Under the pieces are notes generated by a model. That model made no database searches. It was not told the origin of the DNA and saw nothing but the letters and a program-made list of their open reading frames with translations. Positions 22,329-32,202 of a DNA stretch of 64,000 nucleotides are shown here, piece by piece. Source of the DNA: Blepharisma stoltei (taxonomy: Eukaryota > Ciliophora > Heterotrichea > Heterotrichida > Blepharismidae); assembly GCA_914767885.1 (NCBI GenBank), contig CAJZBQ010000004.1, positions 341,001-405,000 of the forward strand, written 5' to 3'. Position numbers and translations under genes: made by a program. Positions within the stretch are counted from its first letter, which is position 1; each line of letters starts with the position of its first letter.

Positions 22329-22628
22329 ATGCAAGATAACATTACCTCCGAACAACCGCTATCAATTCCAGCCGAAATTAAACCTCCGATAACAATAATT
22401 TTGCCAATTCCAAGACGAGCAGCATACAATGTTATTGCTAACGCATCTATAGACTTATCTGCAGACAACACCTTGGAGGAAATTCAAAATCAAGCCAATA
22501 GAAAAGCTGGAAAGCATCAATTTTTGTTGTATATGCAATTTCTTGGTAGTTTTTGCAGATGCATCCACAAAAGGAGTTCATCATCAGCAGTATCGCCAGA
22601 TAAATCCGCAAGATATCAAGTTAGCTAA
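22329..22628 (+). CDS. Small hypothetical protein
   Basis: An open frame of 99 codons from ATG at 22329 (MQDNITSEQPLSIPAEIK) follows NOL10 by 77 bp on the same strand with an A/T-rich leader. Codon use looks normal for about the first 75 codons (PIPRRAAYNVIANASIDL). The last 25 codons look random, so an undetected intron may lie near 22535-22560. No family recognised. Confidence 0.4.
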   Translation: MQDNITSEQPLSIPAEIKPPITIILPIPRRAAYNVIANASIDLSADNTLEEIQNQANRKAGKHQFLLYMQFLGSFCRCIHKRSSSSAVSPDKSARYQVS

Positions 22629-23104
22629 AACTGGCATACATTTAATTCAAATTTTTGTAATTTATCAATTTTAATACGATGAAAGTGGACAATTCAAAGC
22701 TATTTCATATCTAAATAAATTGAAATATATGTTTTTAATAAATAAGCCTGTAAAAGTATTTATAGGGATAATAAGAATTATTTTAAAGCTTATCGCATCA
22801 ATTTTACCTTAATCGCTAATAAAAAATAAATTCACCAAATTAGTAACTGTGGATATGCGCTATCATTATATTCATAGACAGTGTAAATTTATTTTTTATA
22901 AAATTATAAAAGAAATCAATCGGTTTATATTAGTTTTTGCAATATAAGTTCAACTTTTTGATTATAAATTTCACCATATTATTACTTTATTTTAATTTAT
23001 GTATTTTTATGATAGAGACATCTTTATTTTCAGCCATACCTCTATGGAGAATTATCTTAATAAATACAACACTTAATATCTATTTGCCTAGCAAGCTTTA
23101 TTAT
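22629..23104. other. AT-rich intergenic DNA, nothing recognised
   Basis: About 475 bp, strongly AT-rich. A minor open frame on the plus strand at 22937 has no coding character. I see no repeat family end and no RNA gene. Confidence 0.5.
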
Positions 23105-23686
23105 TTATATACCTATATGGGCTTCAGTAAGGAACTTCTGGTTTTTCTTATCATATAAACACTCAATATTTCCATTGACTGCATTGATCTTTTTAGTAAA
23201 TGCGCTCGCAGTTTCATGGCAAACCTTCTGAAAAACCAAGGTTGAGAGGTTTTGATACATTATATTACTAAACCTAAATTTCACTGAATAATGAGTTTCA
23301 CATTTTGTTAGCTTCACATGATCGTCTGCTGAGCCTGCCAGCTCAGATTTTTCGGGATAGAATTCCCATATGCTTTCAAGGACTTCGAAAACAGAGTTCT
23401 TATTGGAAACTGATACAATTTTAGATGGCATCGCTAGTGTTACTTTGGATAGGTAAGTTTGAGTAATTGGAGGGAAGCCGATTGTCATATTGGCTTCTGC
23501 GTAATTGGCTGACTTTTGACTGACTCTGCATTCGGTAACCCAAGGAACAAAAGTTGGGTAGCTGTTCATGTCTGCAACTGTGTTATACGCTATTATAGGA
23601 GATTTATTGAAGTGAAGCACTGTCTTATGAGTGAAAAGCTCAGTTTTCCCCAAATCAAAAAAGCATCTCCTAATAATCGTATTCAT
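23105..23686 (-). CDS. COQ10: COQ10-type START-domain ubiquinone-binding protein
   Basis: A 193-residue mitochondrial coenzyme Q chaperone. The N-terminal MNTIIRRCFFDLGK is basic and hydrophobic, suitable for mitochondrial import. The polyketide-cyclase/START fold follows the family closely: YNTVADMNSYPTFVPWVTE, ANMTIGFPPITQTYLSKVTL and IWEFYPEKSEL, ending with the helix FQKVCHETASAFTKKINAV. In yeast the protein helps deliver ubiquinone to the respiratory chain. Start at 23686 lies about 10 bp from a MITE, so that element sits in the promoter or leader region. Confidence 0.88.
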   Translation of the reverse strand: MNTIIRRCFFDLGKTELFTHKTVLHFNKSPIIAYNTVADMNSYPTFVPWVTECRVSQKSANYAEANMTIGFPPITQTYLSKVTLAMPSKIVSVSNKNSVFEVLESIWEFYPEKSELAGSADDHVKLTKCETHYSVKFRFSNIMYQNLSTLVFQKVCHETASAFTKKINAVNGNIECLYDKKNQKFLTEAHIGI

Positions 23687-23695
23687 TTTTATTAC

Positions 23696-24053
23696 TTACT
23701 CTCGCCTTTAAATTGGAAAAAAGTTGTTCCAATTTAAAGGGGTTAATCCATTTTTCGGAAAAAATTAATATAAATTTTAATTTTTTTAAATTATAAAATA
23801 TAAATTGAATGCAATTTCTTTAAAATAATATGTCTATGAAGAATTAATTAAAAAATTAATTGATTAGGGTCTTAGCTGTTTAAATAGTATTCTAGTTTCA
23901 CTCCCTTCATTAAACTAGCTCAAATCTATTTTCTAAAAATTAGAATTTTCACCTCATTAAAAATTTAAAAAATTAGTTACAATTTAAGGGGTTAATTTAC
24001 CCGAAAAATGAAAATCTTACCGATGTTTTGTTCAAATTTGGAGGGTTGAGCTA
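23696..24053. mobile_element. TTTAAATTGGAAC-family MITE between COQ10 and the next gene
   Basis: The left end is a hairpin: CCTTTAAATTGGAA and TTCCAATTTAAAGG followed by GGTTAATCC. The right end is a tandem pair: CAATTTAAGGGGTTAATTT then GTTCAAATTTGGAGGG. A second copy lies at 50855-51615. Left flank TTA; right flank reads GAGCTAG, so the exact right boundary is not certain. Confidence 0.75.
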
Positions 24054-24115
24054 GAAAACTGTAAGTTTATTATGTCTCTGAAAATGCATTATAATGAATT
24101 TCATTTAAATTGATT

Positions 24116-27100
24116 ATGACTCATCCCTTGGACCTGCTGAATTAGCTCTTGTTAAAAAATTTTTTATTTTACTTGCAATTTGTTCGGCTGAATTACTTTG
24201 GAACAGTATCTTCACACGACGACTACTTCATAACGACTATTTTTTTGGCCTATTTTTTTTTTTGGCCTATTTTTTTTTGGCCTATTTTTGTTTGGCCTAT
24301 TTTTTTTTTGGCCTATTTTTTTTTGGCCTATTTTTTTTTCACCTATTTTTTTTTTGCCTATATTTTTTGGCCTATTTTTTTTTCACCTATTTTTTTTTTG
24401 GCCTATTTGGTCAAGCACAGGTAGCAACCCTACACCCCCACCCCCCTTTTTTAATGGTACCCCACCCCCCCTAAAAAATGGCACCCCCCACCCCCCCTTT
24501 CACAGATGGCACCCCCCACCCCCATAATATAGCATAAAATATATGACAAATGCCAATTTAGAGCAGACGTAATAAATAAATTATTATTTTAAATATTCAA
24601 AATTACTGATTTATGCAATATCCACATAGCGTAGCACAATCGATTAAGGAGTAGATGGAATGAGGTGAGAATTTCCTATAACTAGTAAGCTCACCAAATC
24701 TGAAAAAATTTGTTAGCAAGCATAATAATGATCTTTGGTATTAATTTAGCAATATATCCTGCATATATTTATGAACTTTGTGGAACAATGGCTAAAAGTC
24801 GAATTAGAGATCCAAAAGTAAAACTGACAATAGCAAATACTATTTTTATTACCACTATTGAATCCTGCTACCAATTCAGTCCTGCAATCCTTGTACAATT
24901 GTCATTAGATTAGCTTTAATTTATGAATCAATAAATTTAAAGCAAGTTATTGTATTATCCTTGGTTAATTTAATAATTAATGTCATTATCTATATCTTTG
25001 GCATTATATCTATAAATATAAAAAACAAATTTAATATATTTTCTAATTAATTGCTAATTAAATTTAAATTTATTAATTAATCATAAATATAAAGTAATTT
25101 GTGGACTTAATTTAAAAATATAGTGTTTTAATTGAGTTATGTTTAATTTATTCTGCTTATTTCCTATCAAATACTTCTATAGGATAAACCCGAGAAGGGG
25201 GGGTGGGGTGGGGTGGGGGTGTCTGGTTGCGACCTATGCTTGACCACCTATTTTTTTCGGCCCATTTTTTTTTCACCTATTTTTTTTTAGACTATTTTTT
25301 TTTGGCCTATTTTTTTTTGGCCTTGTTTTTTTTGGCCTATTTTTTTTTGGACTATTTTTTTTTGGCCTCTTTTTTTTTTAGCCTATTTTTTGGCTCTTTT
25401 TTTGGCAATTTTTTATCTATTTTTTACTAATATTTGGGCATAATTCCATACTAATTGTTTTAATATAATTTTTAATGTATTTTAAACGATTTAACCAACA
25501 AAAAATGCACCCTTAACAGATTTCGTACTCCTTGAATACTAATTCATTGTTTTTAAATTTCGAGAATTTTAGATTTAATTAGGAGTTTTCACTTAATTTA
25601 CTCAATATTAATCGCGTAAGGAAAAGTCTCTGTCTCTCAATAAGGTTCTAGTCCTCTCAGCAGCTTCATGAATGAGGCTAGGTAAAAAAAGGCCAAAAAA
25701 AATAGGCCAAAAAAAATAGGCCAAAAAAAAATAGCCAAAAAAAAAATAGGCTAAAAAAAAAAAATAGGCTAAAAAAAAATAGGCCAAAAAAATAGGTGAA
25801 AAAAAATAGGCCAAAAAAAACTAGGCCAAAAAAAAAATAGGTGAAAAAAAATAGGTGAAAAAAAAAAAAAAAATAGGTGAAAAAAAAAATAGGCCAAAAA
25901 AATAGGTCAAAAAAAAATAGGCCAAAAAAAAAAATAGGCCAAAAAAAAATAGGCCAAAAAAAAATAGGCCAAAAAAAATAGTCGTTATGAAATAGTTGTC
26001 GTGTGGAGGAACCCTTGGAACTCCATCAAATTATTATCAATAAATTTGATATAAAATCTTCTCTCGCTGTTTGGATGGACAAAAACGCTTTCAATTGATT
26101 TTATGTCATATACATATTTGTTGCTATGCTCTTCAATTTCTATTATATATTCGCCCGTATGATTTCTTTTTAGCTCAATAGTAGCTGGACGGTTTATTAA
26201 ATGATTAATTTTAGTGACGTCATGCTTTTGATAATAAGACTCAGCCTCTTCAAGCTCATTTTTATATTGCATAAGTTTATTTGATAGCATAGCTTCATTT
26301 TCTCCTTGTTTTAGCAGCCTTTCATTTAGCCTGGCGATCTGTCCTTGCTTTACCAATATTTCTTGCTTAATTACCTGTATTTCTTCTTCAATGGCTTAAC
26401 ACAAATAAAATGGGGACTTGTCTAACCCGTCCTTCTCCATACCCTCGGGGTTTTTGGATCTAAGAAGGACTAAAGCTGGAACTTTGTGCTCTGGGTGAGT
26501 TTTTTCTCCCTGATTAGGGCACCATAACAGGTTTTTTTACCATGACTCATATGCAAGTAGACCAGAGTCCATAAGAAAACTCCACACTTCTGGGTAAGGA
26601 TAATAGGGACCAGAAGGAGGATAGGGATTGTCTCCTGCCTCCCATCCACAGATATATGATGCCAACTGCTAGGAGTTGTCCAAAGAAGTGCCTGAGTACG
26701 TCTCAATGAGAGATGGCGACATCACAATTTCTTTTGGTGGCATCTACAGAAAATGGTGTCAGTGCAAGCCGATACTTAGGATGAGGAGTCTGAAGTCGGT
26801 AAGGCAGAGAAAGTTAAAATAATCTTCAATTGCTTGATAAGTGTTGCTTGCCATCTCCAGGTCCGCTTTTAATTTCTTTTCTGTCTCAAGTAAATTATTA
26901 TAAGACATCTGAGCATCTCTCATGTCTTTTTCCAACGATTCTTGTTGTCTTAATGTATCTGCCAGCTGCGCTTGCAGCTCACTTACAGTTTTTCTCAATG
27001 TGTCATCTTTGCTTTTTATTTCTTTTTGAATTTCTTCGCAGGCTTGATTAATGGTTGCGTACATAGTTTGTAAATCCTGATTTTCTTGCTTTAAAAAATG

Positions 27101-27463
27101 ATATTCTTCCAATAACTTCTTGTTTTGCTGCTCCAAAGTGGCGACACTTTTTTTCGGAACTTTTGCTGGTGAGCTGCTGCCATTCTTATTCCTTTCTTTT
27201 AGCTGTGTTAATTCTTGTTCGAGTCTTTCTCTTTCTTCGTTCATTGTTTTTATTTGTGAATCTTTTTCTGCGAGGGTTAGGTTGAGCATTCCAAGCTTTT
27301 TTTGGAGACTGTCGGCTAATTCTAAATCCTTTTGTTTGGCTTCTCTTTCCATAAGCACTGCTTTTTTCATAATAGCGATTTTCTTTTTGCAGTCCTGTGC
27401 TGCATCTTCTCCAGGAGGACTTGAGGGAAGTGAGTTTGTTCTTGTGTCTCGTCTAGAATCCAT
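24116..27463 (-). CDS. Long coiled-coil protein with PH-like C-terminus, split by two insertions
   Basis: Starts at 27463 (MDSRRDTRTNSLPSSPPGE). Residues 25-235 form a continuous coiled coil (EREAKQKDLELADSLQKKLG, LRQQESLEKDMRDAQMSYNN). After a SINE-like insert (26385-26822) it continues IEEEIQVIKQEILVKQGQ and ends in a beta-rich module (ATIELKRNHTGEYIIEI, FYIKFIDNNLMEF) resembling a small PH-type domain. The last 30 codons lie beyond a 1.8 kb element: removing it at the 9 bp repeat joins LMEFQ to SNSAEQIASKIKNFL and ends ...GPRDES at 24116. The helix after LMEF fits the closing helix of a PH fold. The role is unknown; a tether or golgin-like function is only a guess. Two other coiled-coil genes follow. 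Confidence 0.78.
24236..24412. repeat. (GGCCTATTTTTTTT)n tract, left arm
   Basis: About ten units of GGCCTA or CACCTA followed by 7-10 T. The complement of this tract occurs at 25682-25982. It is followed by GGTCAAGCACAGGTAGCAAC and a run of CCCCCACCCCCC. Confidence 0.9.
25190..25405. repeat. G-rich block and internal (GGCCTATTTTTTTT)n tract
   Basis: GGGGGTGGGGTGGGG leads into GTTGCGACCTATGCTTGACC, which is the inverted copy of the block at 24411-24450, and then into another T-rich tract of the 14 bp unit in the same orientation as the left arm. The internal order suggests a rearranged or composite element. Confidence 0.8.
25682..25984. repeat. (TAGGCCAAAAAAAA)n tract, right arm
   Basis: About eighteen units of TAGGCC or TAGGTG followed by 6-13 A; complement of the left arm. 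It ends in TAGTCGTTATGAAATAGTTG, the inverted copy of the left terminus. Confidence 0.9.
26385..26822. mobile_element. SINE-like insert in the coiled-coil gene
   Basis: 438 bp, GC-richer than the host, flanked by TCTTCAATGGCTT (26385-26397) and TCTTCAATTGCTT (26823-26835). Deleting one repeat unit joins ASNTYQAIE to EEIQVIKQE in frame. No TA lies inside the repeat and every TA pair I tried introduces a stop, so here exact removal must follow the longer repeat. Confidence 0.78.
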
Positions 27464-27567
27464 TTTATTATATACTCAACAATTTTTAAATAATTATTGC
27501 ATTCTATATAAAATGTGAAAAGTAGATTATAAGCTGAAAGCCAAACTAATTTAAAATATATTATTGC

Positions 27568-28134
27568 TTAATCCCCCCCCATCCTTGATCGAACGACTCG
27601 CCATCGTTCGATCAAGGATGGGGGTTACACAAAAAATTTTTTCGGGAAAAAAAATTTATATATAAAATAAAAATTATATATATGATTTTTTTATTACTTT
27701 TAAATAAGAGGGTTAAGAGTATTTTAATAATTATTTTTACAGCAAAAAATTGAATTACTTTCATAAAATACCAATTTTTAATATTTTGGTTTATTAGTTA
27801 CCCTTTTAAACTGTATAAATTTTAATTTGTTACTTACTGAATTAAAATTTTTTTTTTTTAAATTTTAAAGAATCTCTATTTTATTAGATTATTGAGTTTT
27901 CAAGCCTAGGTTGATGGCTAAATCGCTTCGAATGGTTGATTCCGCAGCTTTTTGTCGTCTCAAAGCTCTGACAGCAATCATTAGGTACATCTTCCCAAGA
28001 TTTTGATAACTAATATATTTTTTATATATATAAAAATTTGCATGATATGAAAATCGTTCGATCAAGGATGGGGTTAATTTCCCCAATTTTTAGGAATTTT
28101 TACAGTCAATCGTTCGATCAAGGATGGGGGGGAG
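27568..28134. mobile_element. TTGATCGAACGA-family MITE, copy 1
   Basis: 567 bp bounded by TTA (27568-27570 and 28135-28137), lying between two minus-strand genes. Left end: C-tract, then ATCCTTGATCGAACGA and the inverted TCGTTCGATCAAGGAT forming a hairpin, then GGGGGTTA. Right end: tandem TCGTTCGATCAAGGATGGGG twice, about 45 bp apart, ending GGGGGGGAG. An internal segment at 27895-27990 is conserved with copy 2 and could be a transposase or RNA remnant. Confidence 0.92.
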
Positions 28135-28181
28135 TTACAATTTATTTATAATAAAATACAAGATAGCAGGATAAATTTTCA

Positions 28182-30408
28182 TTATACACTTATGGGCTGC
28201 CTAGCTGCTCTCTCTAGTTCTGATACCCTATTTGAGAGTTCTCTATTCAAATGCTTTATTTGTTTCAGCTCTTCTTCTCGATCAGCCAATGATTGAGTTA
28301 AAGAATTTATTATTTTTTGATAATCAAATGTAGACATTGTATGAGTTTTTGTGAAAATTTTTCTTAATTCATTATTCCTCTCAATTTCCTCTTCAAGTCT
28401 CTTTCTATTTAATTTAATAAGCTGGTCAAAATTTGAAGCTAACTCTTGAGATCTTTTTAATTCAGACGAAAGCGCTATATTTTGCTGTTTAAGCTCTTCT
28501 ATTTCTCTTTCATAATCAGTTACATCTTTAGGGGTTTTCGCTAATTTTGATAGAAGTTTTTCATTTTCTGCTGCTAGAGACTCGATTTTCTTTTTGAAAA
28601 AATTCTTTTCAGACTCCATTTTATTTAAGATGTCTATATTTTCTTGTTTATGCTGTTTTATCCTGCTTTTATAAACTGCGATTTTTTCTCTCAATTCACG
28701 GATTTCTTTGTCTTGATTTTCATCTGTGCTCTCAGAAATTTCATCTTGGAAAGACCTAACACTTGAGTTCGAAGAGCTTCCACCACACAAATCAGTATTT
28801 CCATCTAATTTTCCAAAAACTTCTATTAGTGATGCTACTATAATTTTGCATTTTTCGCATGGATGGGATCGTCTAATGATATCGTTCAAATCATCCTTCA
28901 CAATTTTCAGTAAAAGAGCATAACCATTTTCAGTAGTTTTTTGTTGGTCTAGTCTTAACTCGAATGTTTCATTTTGCTCTTTATACATGATGATATCTTG
29001 TCTTAAAAATTTCAGCTCACTTTCATATTTTTCTATCAGCTGATTTTGCTTCAAGAGTTTATCTCTTAATTCAGTATTTTCTATTTCAAGCTCTTTTGCA
29101 TGAGTTTGGTATTTCTCAGTCATATTATTTGTCTTTTCATTACTTTCTTTTAGCAAATTCAAAGCAGAAATTGCAACTTCATAGTCTTTGTTTAAATCAA
29201 ATAGCCTAGATGAAAGCTCTTGATTTTTAAATAGCAAGTCAGACTGACCTTGTGTGATAATTTTGCTGCAAAACATTCGTATTGAAATTGCTATAATATC
29301 TCTTTCAAAAGGCTTATCAGTAGAAAAATCAAGCTTTCTGTCTCTAAACACAATAGAAAAATTTGTATTAGTACGATGATGGATTTGGATTTGTGGAAAT
29401 TCCCTATCCATGCTAACAGAAATTATCTTTTTGTCGTTTTGATAAGCAATATTCATTTTTTCATCTTCTACCTTAATAATCACATATCCAGGCACTAATT
29501 CCTTCGAGCTTCCTCCTATTAAATTTGCAATGAAAATGCCTGAGTTTATTTTCAGCATTTCTTGAACTGAGGATTGCACTTGGGGGTCTATCTGAATAGG
29601 TCCTATTTCACTGAATGCGGGCATTCCTGTATATTCTTCAGCTTCACTGACAGGAACAATATGCATTAATAAAATGGCATTTAGTTCGAAAGAAATAAGC
29701 TCTGATAAGTCCCCTCATATATTTTATTAATGGTTTTAAGGTTTTCCTGGAGAACTTCTCTGCATAGCAACAGCAATTTAAGGCCGAGAACTGCTCCAAG
29801 TACATCAAGGGACTTAAGGTTTTTTCCTCTCAGCACACGCGAAGAAGGTAACTCTCAGGTGGAGCACCCGAAGGAGCTAAGTAAAGGGAGCGAGTGCAAA
29901 TACTCACTGTGAGGTTTTTTATGGTTAGCTAGAGGCAAGCTTGCTTTGGATTCCTTAGTCAGCTTGAAAATATGGCGTTACATATGAATGCCTGGTGACG
30001 TCATCACTTTGGAGCGCCGTAGCCTAACAGAGTGGCATGTTAGGTACTGAGAAACATAAAACATAAGAAGAGAGGAACAGCATGCACACAAATTTTGCAG
30101 CCTATATCATCAGCATTTGGCTGATAAAAAGCGCCATAAACTCCATCGATAGGAGTGAACTGATTTTCATTTGTAGCCCTATATCATGTGCACTTCAAAG
30201 GTAGTGGCATCCCAATATTAGGGCCAACTTTCATTGTTGCGCATGCTTCTATTAGAGAAGTCTGATAAGGGCCACCTTTTAGTTGAAAATTTAAGCATGT
30301 TTCATCAAAAACAGTAGCTGATGGAGTGTCAGCGGTATTATTTTCCGCTTCTTTTTGTGTTTTTTTCTTGAAAAGAGAAAATTTCTTTGAGTGACCTTCT
30401 TCAGACAT
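28182..30408 (-). CDS. Coiled-coil protein with N-terminal beta-rich domain, split by one insertion
   Basis: Starts at 30408 (MSEEGHSKKFSLFKKKTQK). The first ~75 codons continue through TGA=Trp (KCTWYRATNENQFTP) to DDIGCKICVHAVP, where a 421 bp insert intervenes. After it the frame resumes VSEAEEYTGMPAFSEIGPIQ and VIIKVEDEKMNIAYQND, a beta-rich region followed from residue ~270 by an uninterrupted coiled coil (MTEKYQTHAKELEIENTELR, EEELKQIKHLNRELSNRVSE). The N-terminal part resembles a ligand- or lipid-binding beta-sandwich plus a PH-like module, but I cannot name the family. About 600 residues in total. It lies between two copies of the TTGATCGAACGA MITE. Confidence 0.78.
29649..30069. mobile_element. 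SINE-like insert in the second coiled-coil gene
   Basis: 421 bp flanked by GACAGGAACAATATGCA (29649-29665) and GAGAGGAACAGCATGCA (30070-30086), 17 bp with three mismatches. Removal leaves CKICVH(I/A)VPVSEAEE in frame. The insert contains AAAATATGGCG and TGACGTCATCA, motifs shared with inserts at 1333 and 56865. The right repeat has no TA, so TA excision within the repeat is not possible. Confidence 0.75.
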
Positions 30409-30433
30409 TTTTTAAAAATGATAAGTTTCAGAA

Positions 30434-30588
30434 TTAACTTACTACCCCCTTTAAGAGCGAATAAAACCATTGGAAAAATGGTTATGATTCTTGGGAAAAT
30501 TAAACGAAATAAAGATCAAAAAAATAATTTAATATATATATTTTTATATAATATTAATTGCTCTATTAATTCTATTAATTTTAAATTC
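30434..30588. mobile_element. Relic of the CCGTGAGTGAAC family
   Basis: CTACCCCCTTTAAGAGCGAA followed by TAAAACCATTGGAAAAATGG resembles a worn tail of the family. The matching inner segment ATAAATTTTATAAATTAAATT appears at 31162-31182, on the other side of the next MITE, suggesting the relic was split by that insertion. Confidence 0.5.
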
Positions 30589-31154
30589 TTACTCCCCCCC
30601 CCATCCTTGATCGAACGACTCGCCATCGTTCGATCAAGGATGGGGGTTAACAAAAAATTTTTTGGGGAAAAAAATTTTATATATAAAATGAAAAAGATAA
30701 ATATATATTTTTTTTTATTTACTTTTAAGAGGGTTAAGAGTATTTAATAATTATTTTTACAGCAAAAAATTGAATTAATTTCATAAAATACCAATTTTTA
30801 ATATTTTGATTTATTAGTTACCCTTTTAAACTGTATAATTTTAATTTGTTCATTATTGAATTAATTTTTTTTTTAAATTTTAAAGAATCTCTATTTTTTA
30901 GATTATTGAGTTTTTAAGCCTAGGTTGATGACTAAATCACTTCGGATGGTTGATTTCGCAGCTTTCTGTCGTCTCAAAGCTCTGAAAACAACTTCATTAG
31001 GTACATCTTCCAAAGCTTTTGATAACTAATATTTTTTATATATATAATAAAAATTTGCATGATATGAAAATCGTTCGATCAAGGATGGGGTTAATTTCCC
31101 CAATTTTTAGGAATTTTTACAGTCAATCGTTCGATCAAGGATGTGGGGGGGGAG
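30589..31154. mobile_element. TTGATCGAACGA-family MITE, copy 2
   Basis: 566 bp, nearly the same length as copy 1 and in the same orientation, bounded by TTA (30589-30591 and 31155-31157). Same hairpin at the left and tandem pair at the right. The inner segment at 30905-31030 (AAGCCTAGGTTGATG...TCGTCTCAAAGCTCTG) is conserved with copy 1 while the AT-rich flanks have diverged with small indels. Confidence 0.92.
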
Positions 31155-31199
31155 TTAGAAAATAAATTTTATAAATTAAATTGGATTCTTCTTTTCACT

Positions 31200-31960
31200 C
31201 ACTTAATTAGCTAGATTTCGCTTAACATTCGATACCATATCACCTTATAGGCTTTCACCCCTGCTTCTGAATTCCCTGATCTACCATAATGTGATATACT
31301 GTTGGCTTCGCACCACAATGGTCTCTCGGATTCTTGCTTTACTCCCCCCCCCTCCGTGAGTGAACAAAACCATTAGAAAAAATCCGTATTTTTTGCCCAA
31401 AAGCCCACCCTCCGTGAGTGAACAAAAATTTTTTTAATAGAAAAATTTTTATGGAAAAAAAATTAGATATATAAATGATAATTAGTATAATGAAATCTAG
31501 AGCTAATTCTGTTTAATTTTAAACGAATTGCTTTTTAAAACATAAATTTTATAAATTAAATTAATATTTGCTTTCCAATTTTTGCGAATTAGGATTTTTT
31601 TTAAATTTCGAAAAAAAAATATTTTTTATAAAAATTTATATATAAATTTTTTTAAAAAAAAAATAATTAACCTCCGTGAGTGAACAAAATTTTTTTGTTC
31701 ACTCACGGAGGGGGGGGAGTTAGGATTTTTACGACTGTCCTTCCAGCTCTCGATACAAAATTGTGTCCGTCAGGTACGCTAAAGATCACAGTTTCCACCG
31801 CCTGATGTTGGCGCATACTTCTAGAAAATTTCATTCCTCGAAGTAGCCGTCCGAAGTTGTGCACTCTCGGGCTAAATATTCAATCATTGCCGGTATAATT
31901 TTTATAGGTAAAGTCAAACCTCATAATCAAAATATGGCGAAAATAGTTTTTTAAAGATTC
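31200..31960. mobile_element. SINE-like relic interrupted by a MITE
   Basis: GC-richer DNA at 31200-31338 and 31723-31950 flanks a MITE at 31339-31719. The right part contains CTTCTAGAAAATTTCATTCC and ends CATAATCAAAATATGGCG, matching the insert in the glutathione synthetase gene. It lies between genes. Outer duplication not identified. Confidence 0.6.
31339..31719. mobile_element. CCGTGAGTGAAC-family MITE, intact
   Basis: 381 bp in opposite orientation to the copy at 15391. Bounded by TTA (31339-31341 and 31720-31722). The left end is the tandem tail (CTCCGTGAGTGAAC twice, separated by CCATTAGAAAAA and GCCCACC); the right end is the hairpin. Inserted inside an older SINE-like repeat. Confidence 0.92.
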
Positions 31961-32202
31961 GTTTAAAATTATTTTAACATAAAATTAAAACTTAATGCCT
32001 TTAAGAGCAAGCAATATTTTGCTTTTAGGTGGAGAGTTAGCACTCTTCTATTAAAATAAATTGAAATTAATGGGATCAAAAATAATGGCTTAATTCAAAT
32101 TAAAAAGGGAATATTGATCTCTTCTTATCTTTTTGCTTACTTCTTTTTAATCAAAATTATTTTTAATTTTAACTATATTATTTTTTTCTATTTTATTCTT
32201 TA

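Larger units (their letters stand above)
24196..26012. mobile_element. 1.8 kb element with 9 bp duplication and (GGCCTATTTTTTTT)n ends
   Basis: Flanked by CTTTGGAAC (24196-24204) and CCTTGGAAC (26013-26021). Terminal inverted repeats start a few bases in: CACACGACGACTACTTCATA then ACGACTATTTTTTTGGCC on the left and the complementary GGCCAAAAAAAATAGTCGTT..TGTCGTGTG on the right. The ends continue as long tracts of a roughly 14 bp unit GGCCTATTTTTTTT (left), its complement (right) and a third tract at 25250-25400. Removing it restores the host frame. The combination of long TIR and 8-9 bp duplication is typical of Mutator- or hAT-like DNA transposons, not of TA-inserting families. No transposase is seen. 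Confidence 0.8.

Noticed and set aside
24149..24527. Open frames rich in Phe/Ala/Tyr across the T-rich repeat
   Set aside because: They are translations of the (GGCCTATTTTTTTT)n tract in different frames and have no coding meaning.
24710..24913. Small plus-strand open frame (MIFGINLAIYPAYIYELCG...) inside the 1.8 kb element
   Set aside because: It has no recognisable family, an in-frame stop just upstream, and sits in DNA that must be removed to keep the host gene. Could be captured DNA, but coding function is not supported.
27889..28086. Minus-strand open frame in the first TTGATCGAACGA element
   Set aside because: The second copy has stops and indels in the same place, so it is not a maintained protein. 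The conserved block is reported as a finding only.
31935..32200. AT-rich stretch right of the SINE-like relic as a possible further MITE
   Set aside because: No terminal repeat or family body match could be found in it.
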